Shown here one piece after another: positions 16,710 to 25,881 of a stretch of DNA of 64,000 nt (positions are counted from its first letter, which is position 1; every line of letters starts with the position of its first letter). The DNA is taken from the NCBI RefSeq assembly GCF_900460245.1, contig NZ_UHIP01000002.1, positions 682,001 through 746,000 of the forward strand, read 5' to 3'. Under the pieces are notes generated by a model. It saw nothing but the letters and a program-made list of their open reading frames with translations, did not search any database and was not told the DNA's origin. The DNA comes from Vibrio fluvialis (GTDB lineage Bacteria; Pseudomonadota; Gammaproteobacteria; Enterobacterales; Vibrionaceae). The translations under genes were made by a program, and so were the position numbers.

Positions 16710-18080
16710 ATGGACACTGAGGTTGATGTTGCACTGACTCCACAAGAGTGCCAGCGAGCAAGGCTAAGCCGCGATCCGCGTTTCGATGGACGCTTCTACG
16801 TTGCCGTGAAAACCACGGGTATTTTTTGTCGGCCGATTTGTCCGGCCAACCTGCCCAAAGAGGAGAACGTAGAATATTTCCTCAATCAGGCGCAGGCACT
16901 GCAAGCGGGTTATCGTCCGTGTTTGCGTTGCCGCCCGGACAGTGCGCCGAGCTCGTGGGCGTGGAAAGGGGTGGAAACCACGTTTCTGCGTGCGATGAAA
17001 CTGATTGATAACGGTGAACTGCAAGGCCAGCGCCTGAGTGAGCTGGCTGAGCGGCTGGGGATCAGTGATCGCTACTTGCGTCAACTGTTTCAGTCGCATC
17101 TCGGTATGTCGCCGAAACAGTATGCGCAATATCACCAACTGATGTTTGCCAAGCAACTGCTGCACACCAGCCATATGTCGATCACTGATATCGGCTTTGC
17201 ATGCGGGTTTAACAGTACCCGACGTTTCAATGATGCGTTTCAGAAAGTGCTCAAACTGACGCCCAGCCAGGTGCGTCGGCAGTCAGCACCGGTGACGGCG
17301 CAAAATCGATTGTCGCTGGCCTATCGCGGCCCATTTGACTGGGCGCACATGCTGGCGTTTTATCGTCTGCGTGCCGTTGATGGGATTGAACAGGTTGAAG
17401 AGGACAGCTATCAACGCCATGTCAGAATTAACGGTTGCGACGGCTGGTTTAAAGCGACGCTGGCGTCGGATTCGCAGTTGGAGATCGAATTTGAACTGGC
17501 GGAGCTGACCGAATTGCGTCATTTGGTGAGCCAGTTACGCCGCGTGTTCGATCTCGATGCCGATATTGTCAGCATTGAAGCGCAGCTTGAGCAGGCGGCG
17601 CCGGGGCTGGTGACTCACTCTGGCATTCGTATTCCCGGCGTGTGGAATGCCTGGGAAGCCGGCGTGCGGGCGATACTGGGGCAGCAGGTGTCGATTAAAG
17701 CGGCGATAGGGCAGCTCAACCTGCTGGTTGCGACGCTCAATTACAATTGCGCCAAACCGTGGTATTTTCCCACCCCGCAGCAAGTGGCTGACGCGGACCT
17801 GAGTTTTTTGCGCATGCCGCAAAGCCGCAAGGATACCCTGCACCGCTTTGCGGTGTTTATGGCTGAGCAGCCGAATGCATCACTTGACGACTGGCTGGCA
17901 CTCAAAGGTGTCGGGCCGTGGACCGTCAATTACGCCCGCTTGCGCGGTGTGTCAGACAGCAACTGCTTTTTGCACACCGATCTGGTGGTGAAAAAAGCAT
18001 TGGCGACCTTTCCCCATCTGACACCGGAAAGCGTGTCGCCATGGGGCAGTTATGCCACCTTTCATTGTTGGGACCAATAA
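16710..18080 (+). CDS. Ada-AlkA fusion: alkylation sensor/AraC regulator plus 3-methyladenine DNA glycosylase
   Basis: A 456-aa three-domain protein. The N-terminal AdaA zinc domain has all four Cys (C40, C44, C71, C74) of the methylphosphotriester-accepting site. An AraC-type double helix-turn-helix follows at about 85-195 ([40 protein letters not shown]). The C-terminal half is Alk[21 protein letters not shown], the helix-hairpin-helix [16 protein letters not shown], and the catalytic Asp in [11 protein letters not shown]. coli Ada ends instead in a methyltransferase domain, which is a separate gene (ogt) here. The ATG at 16710 follows AAGGAA. Confidence 0.93.
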   Translation: MDTEVDVALTPQECQRARLSRDPRFDGRFYVAVKTTGIFCRPICPANLPKEENVEYFLNQAQALQAGYRPCLRCRPDSAPSSWAWKGVETTFLRAMKLIDNGELQGQRLSELAERLGISDRYLRQLFQSHLGMSPKQYAQYHQLMFAKQLLHTSHMSITDIGFACGFNSTRRFNDAFQKVLKLTPSQVRRQSAPVTAQNRLSLAYRGPFDWAHMLAFYRLRAVDGIEQVEEDSYQRHVRINGCDGWFKATLASDSQLEIEFELAELTELRHLVSQLRRVFDLDADIVSIEAQLEQAAPGLVTHSGIRIPGVWNAWEAGVRAILGQQVSIKAAIGQLNLLVATLNYNCAKPWYFPTPQQVADADLSFLRMPQSRKDTLHRFAVFMAEQPNASLDDWLALKGVGPWTVNYARLRGVSDSNCFLHTDLVVKKALATFPHLTPESVSPWGSYATFHCWDQ

Positions 18081-18081
18081 C

Positions 18082-18555
18082 ATGAATCAATTTACTTACT
18101 TTGATAGCCCGCTGGGCAAAATGACCTTACAAGCGAACCAGAATGGCCTGTTGGGTGCCTGGTTTGAGACAGAAAAAACGATGCCAAAGGATCTTGGTCA
18201 ATACAGTGAAAGTTGTCCTATACTCGTCAAAACAATCAATCAGTTAGAAGAGTATTTTGCGGGCAAGCGCCAAGATTTCGACCTACCGCTCGCGGCGACG
18301 GGCACACCGTTTCAGTGTTCCGTCTGGCAAGCGCTGTGTACCATTCCATATGGAGAAACCTGGAGCTACCTGCAACTGGCTGAAGCCATTGGTAACCCGA
18401 AAGCGGTGCGCGCAGTTGGTCTGGCGAATGGCAAAAATCCACTCTCTATCATCGTGCCGTGCCATCGAGTGATTGGCAAAAGTGGCAAACTGACTGGCTA
18501 CGCAGGTGGTGTCGAGAGAAAAGCCCAGCTGCTGGCGTTAGAAAAAGAGGCATAA
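18082..18555 (+). CDS. ogt: Methylated-DNA--protein-cysteine methyltransferase (Ogt)
   Basis: 157 aa. It removes methyl groups from O6-methylguanine by suicide transfer to C127 in the invariant IVPCHRVI. The winged-helix region [20 protein letters not shown] precedes it. The ATG lies one base after the ada-alkA stop with only a weak ribosome site, so it is probably translated by coupling. The two genes together supply sensing, glycosylase and methyltransferase activities. Confidence 0.95.
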   Translation: MNQFTYFDSPLGKMTLQANQNGLLGAWFETEKTMPKDLGQYSESCPILVKTINQLEEYFAGKRQDFDLPLAATGTPFQCSVWQALCTIPYGETWSYLQLAEAIGNPKAVRAVGLANGKNPLSIIVPCHRVIGKSGKLTGYAGGVERKAQLLALEKEA

Positions 18556-18564
18556 CAGAGAAAA

Positions 18565-18984
18565 ATGTTCGTCATGGAAAGATCGACCCTTGTCCCCCTG
18601 CTGCTCATCTGTGTTGGCGCGATGTCCGGTTGCAGCCGCGATGATTTGCAGCGCATGGTCAACAAGGAGACCTATATGTTTGAAGGGATCTACGACAATC
18701 AGTATGACCAGCAACTTCTGGTATTCAAAGACGGTAAAGTCGCGATACAGGATGCTCATGGCGATGCTGTGTGGCAGCGACCGTTCGATCTCGACGATGA
18801 CGAACTGACGATTCAGATGAGCCAGAACTCCAAAGAGCAGCGCCCTGAGCTGGTGATGCGTGTGCATGGTAAGGGGGAGGTGCTGACATGCAGCGCCTGC
18901 GCCCGTTATCAGTTGAGCAACATCTGGGTACGAGAAGGGGCAGAGGCGAAAAACGTCGAACTGCCCGGCGAAAAACAATCTTAA
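18565..18984 (+). CDS. Small lipoprotein, unknown function
   Basis: 139 aa from the ATG at 18565; an ATG three codons later is an alternative. A signal peptide ends in a lipobox, AMSGC. The mature part is acidic, with beta-type segments 'QQLLVFKDGKVAIQDAHGD' and a pair of Cys close together (CSAC). I do not recognise the family. It follows ogt by 9 nt and may ride on the repair operon. It converges with nhaD with only 10 nt between stops. Confidence 0.75.
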   Translation: MFVMERSTLVPLLLICVGAMSGCSRDDLQRMVNKETYMFEGIYDNQYDQQLLVFKDGKVAIQDAHGDAVWQRPFDLDDDELTIQMSQNSKEQRPELVMRVHGKGEVLTCSACARYQLSNIWVREGAEAKNVELPGEKQS

Positions 18985-18994
18985 TCTTTGCGCA

Positions 18995-20440
18995 CTACAT
19001 ACTCATAAACAGGGGTTGATTGAGCAGCAGATGCAGGGCGATGCTCACGGCGTAACCAAGAATAATCACCGGCGTCCATTTCAGGTGACCAAAGAAGGTG
19101 TACTTGCCGTGTGAGGCGCCCATCAGCGCGACCCCGGCGGCCGAGCCAATCGACAGCAGACTGCCGCCAACCCCGGCGGTCAGTGTCACCAGTAACCAGT
19201 TACCGATAGACATGGTGGGCTCCATCGTCAGAACGGCGAACATCACCGGAATGTTATCGACGACAGAAGAGAGGAAGCCAATCATCACGTTGGCCCACAC
19301 CGGATCCCACTGAGAATACATCACGTCAGAAATCAGCCCCAGATAACCAAGCAGGCTCAGCCCACCGACACACATGACCACACCGTAGAAGAACAGCAAA
19401 GTGTCCCATTCGGCGTGCGAAATGCGGCGAAATACGTCAAACGGTACTACTGAACCAATGCGGCGCAGCGCCGCTTCGTCGTTGTTGGCAATCGCTAGCG
19501 CGGTTTTCTTCGCCAGCGAACTGGCCAGCGTTTTACGCAGGAAGTAACCGAAGAACTGCAAATAGGCGAGCCCCATCATCATGCCCATCACTGGCGGGAA
19601 GTGGAACAGCGCATGGAAACTGACCGCGGTGATAATCGTGAGCACAAACAGCAGCACAATGCGCCGCGCGCCGCGTTTGAGTTCTACCTGTTCATACACC
19701 GAGTCCGGCTGTTCTTTCGGCAAATAGAGCGACATGACCATCGCCGGAACCAGATAGTTGGCGATCGACGGCACAAACAGATCCATAAACTGCATGAAAG
19801 AGACATGTCCGGCCTGCCACACCATCAGTGTGGTGATGTCGCCAAACGGACTGAACGCACCGCCTGCGTTGGCGGCGATCACAATGTTAATGCAGGCAAG
19901 GTTAACGAACTGGTCGTTCTTGCCACCGACTTTCATGACCACGGCGCACATCAGCAGGGCGGTGGTCAGGTTATCGGCAATCGGGGAGATGAAAAACGCG
20001 AGCAAACCAGTTATCCAGAACAGCGAGCGGAAATTAAACCCTTTGCCGATCATCCAGGCTTGCAGCGCATCAAACAGACGCCGCTCTTCCATGGCACTGA
20101 TGTAGGTCATCGCAACCAGCAGAAACAGCAACAACTCGGCGTATTCCAGCAGATTGTATTCCAGTGCTTCGCGAGCAACGTCTGCCATGCCGTGTTGTTG
20201 ATAGACATAGCCAATCATTGCCCAGATGAGACCAGCCGCCAGCAGTACTGGCTTGGATTTTTTCAGCTGGAGGTACTCTTCCAGCGTAACCAGAATATAC
20301 GCCAGGCCAAATAGAAGAAGTGAGAGATAACCGATAGTGGAGCGGGTTAGCGGTAAGGTTGATTCAGGCGCCGCAGACGCGAAACACAACGATGAAAACA
20401 GGGACGAGACAAGGATCAGGCCAGGCCAAACTCGCTTCAT
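18995..20440 (-). CDS. nhaD: Na+/H+ antiporter NhaD
   Basis: 481 aa, with a signal-peptide-like N-terminus followed by about 12 membrane segments. Characteristic sequences include FISPIADNLTTALLMCAVVM, 'NAGGAFSPFGDITTLMVWQA' and 'VDNIPVMFAVLTM', the polar residues expected in the ion path of the NhaD/CitM superfamily. V. parahaemolyticus and V. cholerae NhaD exchange Na+ or Li+ for H+ at alkaline pH. The start ATG at 20440 follows GGAG. It is monocistronic. Confidence 0.94.
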   Translation of the reverse strand: MKRVWPGLILVSSLFSSLCFASAAPESTLPLTRSTIGYLSLLLFGLAYILVTLEEYLQLKKSKPVLLAAGLIWAMIGYVYQQHGMADVAREALEYNLLEYAELLLFLLVAMTYISAMEERRLFDALQAWMIGKGFNFRSLFWITGLLAFFISPIADNLTTALLMCAVVMKVGGKNDQFVNLACINIVIAANAGGAFSPFGDITTLMVWQAGHVSFMQFMDLFVPSIANYLVPAMVMSLYLPKEQPDSVYEQVELKRGARRIVLLFVLTIITAVSFHALFHFPPVMGMMMGLAYLQFFGYFLRKTLASSLAKKTALAIANNDEAALRRIGSVVPFDVFRRISHAEWDTLLFFYGVVMCVGGLSLLGYLGLISDVMYSQWDPVWANVMIGFLSSVVDNIPVMFAVLTMEPTMSIGNWLLVTLTAGVGGSLLSIGSAAGVALMGASHGKYTFFGHLKWTPVIILGYAVSIALHLLLNQPLFMSM

Positions 20441-20536
20441 AATCTGTGCTCCAAGCTGCGGAAATTACACAAATTTTAGAAGCTATTTTCCCCACTAAGT
20501 GTGAGGTGTATCGAATCTGACTGATCGACAGGCAAT

Positions 20537-20562
20537 AAAAAACCCCGGCAAGCCGGGGTTTT
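20537..20562. terminator. Terminator of the dicarboxylate/amino-acid symporter
   Basis: AACCCCGG/CCGGGGTT with a 4-nt loop and A/T runs on both sides, just past the stop at 20574. Confidence 0.9.
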
Positions 20563-20573
20563 TAACACGATGA

Positions 20574-21872
20574 TTACGCGCGTTTCAGATGAACTTCTTC
20601 TTCTTTTGCACCCGCCATTGGGTCATAAAAGCGTGCTTCATCCAGTGCGTTTTCTGATTTCGCCACGATACAGGTGACCACACTGTCACCAGTGATGTTT
20701 ACTGCAGTACGAATCATATCCAGCAGACGGTCAACACCCATGATCAGGGCAATACCTTCCAGTGGCAGACCCACCTGGTTCAGAACCATCGCCAGCATAA
20801 CCAGACCTACGCCCGGAACACCCGCAGTACCGATTGACGCCAGTGTCGCCGTCAGGATCACGGTCAGGTAGTCACCCATCGACAGATCGATGTTGAAGGC
20901 TTGCGCGATAAATGCGGTCGCAACACCTTGCATGATAGCCGTACCATCCATGTTCACTGTCGCACCCAGAGGGATAGTGAATGACGCAATTTTGTTGTCG
21001 ACGCCGAAACGGTTTTTCGCCGTTTCCATGGTGACCGGAATGGTCGCGTTTGATGATGCGGTTGAGAACGCAAACATGATGGCGTCTTCCATCTTGCGGA
21101 AGAAGGTAATTGGGCTCAGGCCCGCAAAGCTCTTCAGCATCACACTGTAAGTGACCAGACCGTGGATCAGCAGCGTTGCCGCCAGAACCACAAAGTACTC
21201 AGCCAGATTCAGAATCGCGCTCAGACCGAGACCGGTGAACAGTTTCGCCATCAGGAAGAACACGCCGTATGGGGCAACGTTCATCAGCAGCGCAACCAGC
21301 TTCATGATCACTTCGTTCAGATCGTTAAACACAGCCGCAATACGTTCACCCGGTTTACCTGCTGCACTGATCGCAATACCGAACAGCACCGCAAACACGA
21401 TCACTTGCAGAGTTTTACCTTCTGCCATCGCGTTGATTGGGTTGGTTGGGAACATATCAATCAGCACTTTACCCAGCGATGGTGCTTCTGCTGAAGTAAA
21501 ACCGCTGGCCGCTGTCAGATCCGCACCTGCACCCGGCTGGAAAATGGTGCCCATAGTCAGTGCTAGTGTGATCGCAATCGCGGTGGTTGTGATGTAAAAC
21601 GCCAGAGTTTTTCCGCCCATGCGGCCCAGCGTAGATAGGTCTTTCAGTGAACTTGTCCCGCACACCAGTGAAACAAAAACCAGTGGCACAACAAGCATTT
21701 TCAGGCTGGCAATGAAGATCTTGCCGCCAACTTCGAATAATCCATTAACAATATATGCGTCCACAAATCCGTTGTCCGCAAACAGGGTGCGAATAGCAAA
21801 CCCTGTCAAGATACCGGCTACCATACCCAGAATTACACGGCTGGTGAGCGACATCGGCTTCTTGGTATTCAT
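20574..21872 (-). CDS. Dicarboxylate/amino acid:cation symporter (DAACS family)
   Basis: 432 aa, starting at the ATG at 21872, which sits 8 nt after AAGGAG. A GTG three codons earlier directly abuts that ribosome site and is not credible. The DAACS core is clear: the serine-rich re-entrant segment AFSTASSNATIPVTMETA, the signature GATVNMDGTAIMQGVATAFI, and 'GIALIMGVDRLLDMIRTAVN' near the C-terminus. It imports C4-dicarboxylates or acidic/neutral amino acids with Na+ or H+. The exact substrate is not readable. A strong CRP-like site lies about 110 nt upstream. Confidence 0.93.
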   Translation of the reverse strand: MNTKKPMSLTSRVILGMVAGILTGFAIRTLFADNGFVDAYIVNGLFEVGGKIFIASLKMLVVPLVFVSLVCGTSSLKDLSTLGRMGGKTLAFYITTTAIAITLALTMGTIFQPGAGADLTAASGFTSAEAPSLGKVLIDMFPTNPINAMAEGKTLQVIVFAVLFGIAISAAGKPGERIAAVFNDLNEVIMKLVALLMNVAPYGVFFLMAKLFTGLGLSAILNLAEYFVVLAATLLIHGLVTYSVMLKSFAGLSPITFFRKMEDAIMFAFSTASSNATIPVTMETAKNRFGVDNKIASFTIPLGATVNMDGTAIMQGVATAFIAQAFNIDLSMGDYLTVILTATLASIGTAGVPGVGLVMLAMVLNQVGLPLEGIALIMGVDRLLDMIRTAVNITGDSVVTCIVAKSENALDEARFYDPMAGAKEEEVHLKRA

Positions 21873-21980
21873 CTTGAACACTCCTTATATTTATGCACTT
21901 CGACATCATTTCAAAGCGAGCGGCAGGGTAGCAGGCGCAATTCAAAATAAAAAAGTAATTTCACAATACCTATCCATCGC

Positions 21981-21996
21981 TGTGATCATGCTCACT
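21981..21996. promoter_or_regulatory. Strong CRP-like site upstream of the DAACS symporter
   Basis: TGTGATCATGCTCACT matches TGTGA-N6-TCACA at all but the last base. The rest of the 443-nt gap (21873-22315) is AT-rich with no gene apparent. Confidence 0.7.
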
Positions 21997-22283
21997 ATTT
22001 ATTCGCTATTTTTAACCGATTTATAACAATTTAATAGTGAATTAATGCGCTTGTATGTAACTTGGCAACATATAAGCTTATCCATGCAACAATGTTCACG
22101 ATTCTCAACCATTGATAATCTGGGGGATTTTTGACTTTACATGGCAATAAATTGGTGCATATTTAGTCGAATATTTGTGTTTATGTGCATAAGCTTGCAT
22201 TTAAGCGTTCGGCGATATTGGCGGGGTGAATGAAAGGTATGAGGCCTATCGAAGAGAAGGAAGTGACACGTGCTCTTTTTCAG

Positions 22284-22312
22284 CGTGCCACTTAAGTTGA
22301 GCACAAGTGGCA
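22284..22312. repeat. Hairpin GTGCCACTT/AAGTGGCAC after the coiled-coil gene
   Basis: A perfect 9-bp stem with an 11-nt loop lies directly past the stop at 22316. No T-run follows on the minus strand, so it may stabilise an RNA end or act as a factor-dependent terminator. Confidence 0.5.
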
Positions 22313-22315
22313 CAC

Positions 22316-22645
22316 TCAGGTCACCAGCTTGGCGAGCGTCTTGGTCACCTTGCCAGCCGAGCGAATAACGCGCGCGATACCCGCTAAAGACGCCACATTC
22401 TCATTGAGCTCATCGCATACGCGGCGGCTTTCATCACAAAGCTCTTCCAGCCCTTGCATCGCATCCTGAATCTGGCTGGTGTCCTGCAGTGATTCAATCA
22501 CCAGTGCGGTGTATTGTTGGCGCAACGTATCCTGCTGCTGCCACAGTTCATCGTATTCCGGTGTGGCCACGTTCATCACTGCCATCAAATCGTCGATTTG
22601 CAGCAGAGACAGATAAAGCTGTTGTTTGAGTGATGCCTGATTCAT
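22316..22645 (-). CDS. Small helical protein, partner of the adjacent lipoprotein
   Basis: 109 aa from the ATG at 22645, behind a strong GGAGGGA. The sequence is almost entirely amphipathic helix (for example QQDTLRQQYTALVIESLQD), with no signal peptide. It ends in a basic, Ala/Leu-rich tail, 'AGKVTKTLAKLVT', that could touch a membrane. I do not recognise a family. It is 10 nt behind the lipoprotein gene, so the two form an operon. Confidence 0.75.
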   Translation of the reverse strand: MNQASLKQQLYLSLLQIDDLMAVMNVATPEYDELWQQQDTLRQQYTALVIESLQDTSQIQDAMQGLEELCDESRRVCDELNENVASLAGIARVIRSAGKVTKTLAKLVT

Positions 22646-22655
22646 GGTTCCCTCC

Positions 22656-23624
22656 TTACTCAGGACAGCGAGCGCCGTTCTGGTCAATGATGACCTGGCT
22701 TAAACAAGTGTTGACCATATCTTCCACCGATGAGAACAATTTGTGGGTGCGTTTCAGATGTTGGACAGCATCAATAATCCGACTGGAATCAAAGCGACCA
22801 GCCTGTACTTCACTGGCAATCACATGGTGCGCACTGGCCATTTCATGCAACGCGCGGGCACTGCTTTCTACCGCAGCCAAACTGGCCAGCATCGCTGAAT
22901 AGCGCTGATAACTTTGTTCGACGGCCTGACGCCGCAGTAGCAGGTCCTGACGCGAGGTGTTATTGACCGCAGTGAGATAAAGGCTGAGCTCAATATTTTT
23001 CGCCACTTCCAGCCGCTGGCTGAAATCCTGGCGCAATATCTGTTTTGCGACGTGGCGGCTGAGAGACTGCACCAGCGGATCTGCGGCCATGACCAGATCG
23101 CGGATGGCTTTGGCACGCTGACGGTCGGTGTAAACCGCGAACGCTTCACTGATGATGCGACTTGAGCGTGCGGCCTGTTCATCACTGATGACGGATGCCT
23201 TCCCCCACTTTTGATACGCATGGTCGAGATCAGATAACGCATCCGCCAGTTTGACTCCGGCGCGCGCCATCTCCTGATTGGAGGCGGTAGTACTTAACTG
23301 ATACAACGCCTGCGAATAGGTCAGCAATGCCTGATTTGCCTGATACAAGGCGTTGCCATCAAGGTTGCCAAGGCCCGCTTGCGCGGCGGTTTGCAGCGAT
23401 TGCTTGGTGACTTTGTTAGGGCTGGTGGTTAAGTTGGCCAGCACTTCATTACGCGCAGAGGCGTTGTAATCGCTGATCAGGCCATCAATCTGCTGGCTGA
23501 CCTGACGGGCATTGTCGCTGTAACTGGCAATCGGGCCGGTTGGTGTGACCGAGCAACCACTCAGCGCAGTGGCTCCCAGCAGTGTCATGCACACCGCGCG
23601 CCGCGAATCATTCCATAACGTCAT
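22656..23624 (-). CDS. Helical lipoprotein, unknown function
   Basis: 322 aa from the ATG at 23624; an in-frame TTG further upstream is less likely. The signal peptide ends in the lipobox GATALSGC. The mature protein is predicted almost all-helical, with long Ala/Gln/Leu heptad-like stretches (LTTSPNKVTKQSLQTAAQAG; ALLTYSQALYQLSTTASNQ). It has two Cys near the C-terminus, about 13 residues apart (NTCLSQ; ARCPE). I do not recognise the family. With the following cytosolic-looking helical protein it may form an envelope-spanning pair. Confidence 0.75.
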   Translation of the reverse strand: MTLWNDSRRAVCMTLLGATALSGCSVTPTGPIASYSDNARQVSQQIDGLISDYNASARNEVLANLTTSPNKVTKQSLQTAAQAGLGNLDGNALYQANQALLTYSQALYQLSTTASNQEMARAGVKLADALSDLDHAYQKWGKASVISDEQAARSSRIISEAFAVYTDRQRAKAIRDLVMAADPLVQSLSRHVAKQILRQDFSQRLEVAKNIELSLYLTAVNNTSRQDLLLRRQAVEQSYQRYSAMLASLAAVESSARALHEMASAHHVIASEVQAGRFDSSRIIDAVQHLKRTHKLFSSVEDMVNTCLSQVIIDQNGARCPE

Positions 23625-23930
23625 GCAACCCAGAATTCCTGTTTGATTGAGCAAAGTGATGAATTATGACTCTTTATGCATATTGTTGCTGTGATGTTAA
23701 TTCCGAAGCGAGCAATTATGGATCCGAGAAGCGTCGGGCAGGGCAATGAAAGGCTTAAAAAGCGAAACCGTGTATGGAATTTCGGGGTGGGGGTGAAATA
23801 TCAGGAGCACACACGATTTCGCCTGATCACATTCTGGCAATTTGCCGCTAAATGGGTGATGCAATCTTGGCAAAAAATAATACTATTCCATCAAAATAAA
23901 GTAATGATGAAGTCAGTATTGTAGAAAATT
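23625..23930. other. 306-nt gap between divergent genes
   Basis: It holds only an 82-codon frame (23676-23924) without a credible ribosome site or recognisable product, and AT-rich sequence near 23880 that probably carries the AraC-gene promoter. I see nothing else. Confidence 0.5.
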
Positions 23931-24800
23931 ATGCGTGCGCAGTTTGAAAAAGTGGAATATCGGTACGACAGTTCCTGGCGGCTACTGATTCGGGAACTGG
24001 AGACCATTCCGTTTGAGTGGCATTTTCACCCCGAGTATGAGCTGACCCTGACGCTCAACAGCGCTGGCGAGCGCTATATCGGCGACAATATCAGCGATTA
24101 TCATCATGCGGATCTGACGCTAGTGGGACCGAATATTCCGCATACCTGGCAATCACAACATCATCTGGACCCGACGCGGCCACAAAAAGTGTATGTGTTA
24201 TGGTTTGACCAAGCGTGGGTCGATAACTTGCTGCGTTCGTTTCCGGAATTTAGTCCGCTCGATACGCTGTTTAAGCAGGCTCGCCACGGTGTGGCCTTTC
24301 CAAACGTCTTTGCAGCCTCGTTGCTGCCAATGTTTGAGCGGTTGGACGTCGCCGCTCCGGCGCGGCGCTCAACGTTGTTGCTGAGTATTCTGACCTCGTT
24401 GGTGGAGTGTGAACAACCAAAGACGTTGGGTGTTGAGGGCGGTGCCAGCTTGGCTGAAACCCACGGGCGAGAGCAGCGTCTGTTGTCACAACTGCTGGAG
24501 CGTATTCACGCTCACTATACTCAGCCACTGGCGCTGAGCGAACTGGCGCAGGATGTGGGGATGAGCGAAAGCACACTCACCCGCTTTTTTAAACGCCTGA
24601 TGGGGCAGGGGGTCAATCGCTACATCACCCAGGTTCGCATCGGCAAAGCCTGCTCTCTGTTGATTCGCACCGATTTTCCGGTATCGCTGGTGGCACAGCA
24701 GGCCGGATTTACCAATCAGGCCAACTTCAACCGGCTGTTTCTCAAATACAAGCAGATGACGCCGCGTGAATTTCGCCAGCGCTTCAAACCGCTACCATAA
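23931..24800 (+). CDS. AraC family transcriptional regulator
   Basis: 289 aa. The N-terminal cupin-type sensor has the sequence 'FEWHFHPEYELTLTLNSAGE' with metal/ligand-pocket histidines. The C-terminal double helix-turn-helix is LSELAQDVGMSESTLTRFFK and 'VSLVAQQAGFTNQANFNRLF'. This architecture is typical of sugar-responsive or metabolite-responsive activators. The neighbouring EamA exporter converges on it, so co-regulation is uncertain. No clear ribosome site precedes the ATG. Confidence 0.88.
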   Translation: MRAQFEKVEYRYDSSWRLLIRELETIPFEWHFHPEYELTLTLNSAGERYIGDNISDYHHADLTLVGPNIPHTWQSQHHLDPTRPQKVYVLWFDQAWVDNLLRSFPEFSPLDTLFKQARHGVAFPNVFAASLLPMFERLDVAAPARRSTLLLSILTSLVECEQPKTLGVEGGASLAETHGREQRLLSQLLERIHAHYTQPLALSELAQDVGMSESTLTRFFKRLMGQGVNRYITQVRIGKACSLLIRTDFPVSLVAQQAGFTNQANFNRLFLKYKQMTPREFRQRFKPLP

Positions 24801-24803
24801 AAA

Positions 24804-24823
24804 ACGGGGCCAATTGGCCCCGC
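24804..24823. terminator. Bidirectional terminator, araC-type gene / EamA gene
   Basis: GGGGCCAATTGGCCCC is a perfect 16-nt palindrome between the convergent stops. No long T-run follows, so efficiency is uncertain. Confidence 0.6.
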
Positions 24824-24829
24824 GCTGTC

Positions 24830-25726
24830 TTATATTGATGCTGCTTGTTTTCGCGCTCTGAGTAATGCGAGCGGCGAAAAGTTGGTCACCATCATGGTGC
24901 CCGTCAGTACCAGTGCAGTGCCGAGTACCGTGTTAAGCCCAATGGTTTCGCCAAGCACCAGATAGCCCCACAAAATACCGAACACCGGGATCAAAAAAGT
25001 CACGGACAAAGTCGGCGACGGCCCGATCTCTTTCACCAGTCGAAAATAGAGCAGATAAGCCAGGCCGGTACAGATGATGCCGAGCGCCAGCACGGAAAGC
25101 ACTTCTGTTCCGCTGGGCGCTTCGCGCATTGGGATGAATGGCAATAAAGGCAGCACCCACAGCGAAGCCGCCCACATGCTGCCGTGCGAGTTATCAAACG
25201 ACGAGATCGCCGGCGCGTTTTTGGTGTAGTTGGTCGCAATGCCATAACAGAATGCAGCCATGGTCGCCGCCACAATCGGCAATCCCGCATCAGTGCCGAT
25301 CAGCGAATGGTCGAGGCCGACAATCACGGACACACCCGCGACACCAATCAGCAGACCCGCGATGGCTTTCGGGCTGAGCGGCGTTTTGTGCCACACATAA
25401 CCAATGACCGCACCCCAAATCGGCGCGGTGGAATTGAGAATAGATAAAGTAGACACGTTCAGTGTTTGCGCCGCATAAGCGAACAGCAGAAACGGCAGTG
25501 CGCTGTTGAACAGGCCGAGAATCATAAAGTGTTGCCAGTGCTGGCGAAATGGCAGTGATTTTTTCAGATACAGGCCAATCAGCAGCAGGCTCAGAGCGGC
25601 AAATCCGACTCGGGCTTCAATCAGGTAGGCCGGGCCGAAGCTGTGTGCGGCAATACGTAAAAACAGAAATGACCCACCCCAAATGGCGGCCAATCCGAGC
25701 AGCTGAAGAAAACTGGCGACAGGCAT
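24830..25726 (-). CDS. EamA/DMT family transporter
   Basis: 298 aa with ten membrane segments in two EamA repeats. The first repeat opens LGLAAIWGGSFLFLRIAAHS. The second is near residue 150, with 'SVTFLIPVFGILWGYLVLGE' at the end, a hallmark of the family. These are exporters of amino acids or small metabolites. The start ATG at 25726 follows AAGGAT. Confidence 0.9.
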   Translation of the reverse strand: MPVASFLQLLGLAAIWGGSFLFLRIAAHSFGPAYLIEARVGFAALSLLLIGLYLKKSLPFRQHWQHFMILGLFNSALPFLLFAYAAQTLNVSTLSILNSTAPIWGAVIGYVWHKTPLSPKAIAGLLIGVAGVSVIVGLDHSLIGTDAGLPIVAATMAAFCYGIATNYTKNAPAISSFDNSHGSMWAASLWVLPLLPFIPMREAPSGTEVLSVLALGIICTGLAYLLYFRLVKEIGPSPTLSVTFLIPVFGILWGYLVLGETIGLNTVLGTALVLTGTMMVTNFSPLALLRARKQAASI

Positions 25727-25838
25727 GACGAATCCTTGTTGTGTCTGGAAAAGCTACTGTGAAGCAGTGCTGAATTTTGGTCAATCACTAAAAAGATTAC
25801 ACTGCCGGAAATGGCGAGTCTGGGCGGTAGGCAGAGGT

Positions 25839-25861
25839 AAAAAAGCAGGCCGAAGCCTGCT
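25839..25861 (-). terminator. Terminator of the S33 peptidase gene
   Basis: AGCAGGC/GCCTGCT stem with a tiny loop, then TTTTTT on the minus strand. It lies 20 nt past the stop. Confidence 0.85.
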
Positions 25862-25881
25862 CATCGAAAGCTCGAACGGCG

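Noticed and set aside
19601..20314. 237-codon plus-strand open frame
   Set aside because: It is antisense to nhaD and has a composition typical of a reverse-complemented membrane gene.
23676..23924. 82-codon frame in the gap before the AraC gene
   Set aside because: There is no ribosome site, no conserved-looking sequence, and it overlaps the likely promoter.
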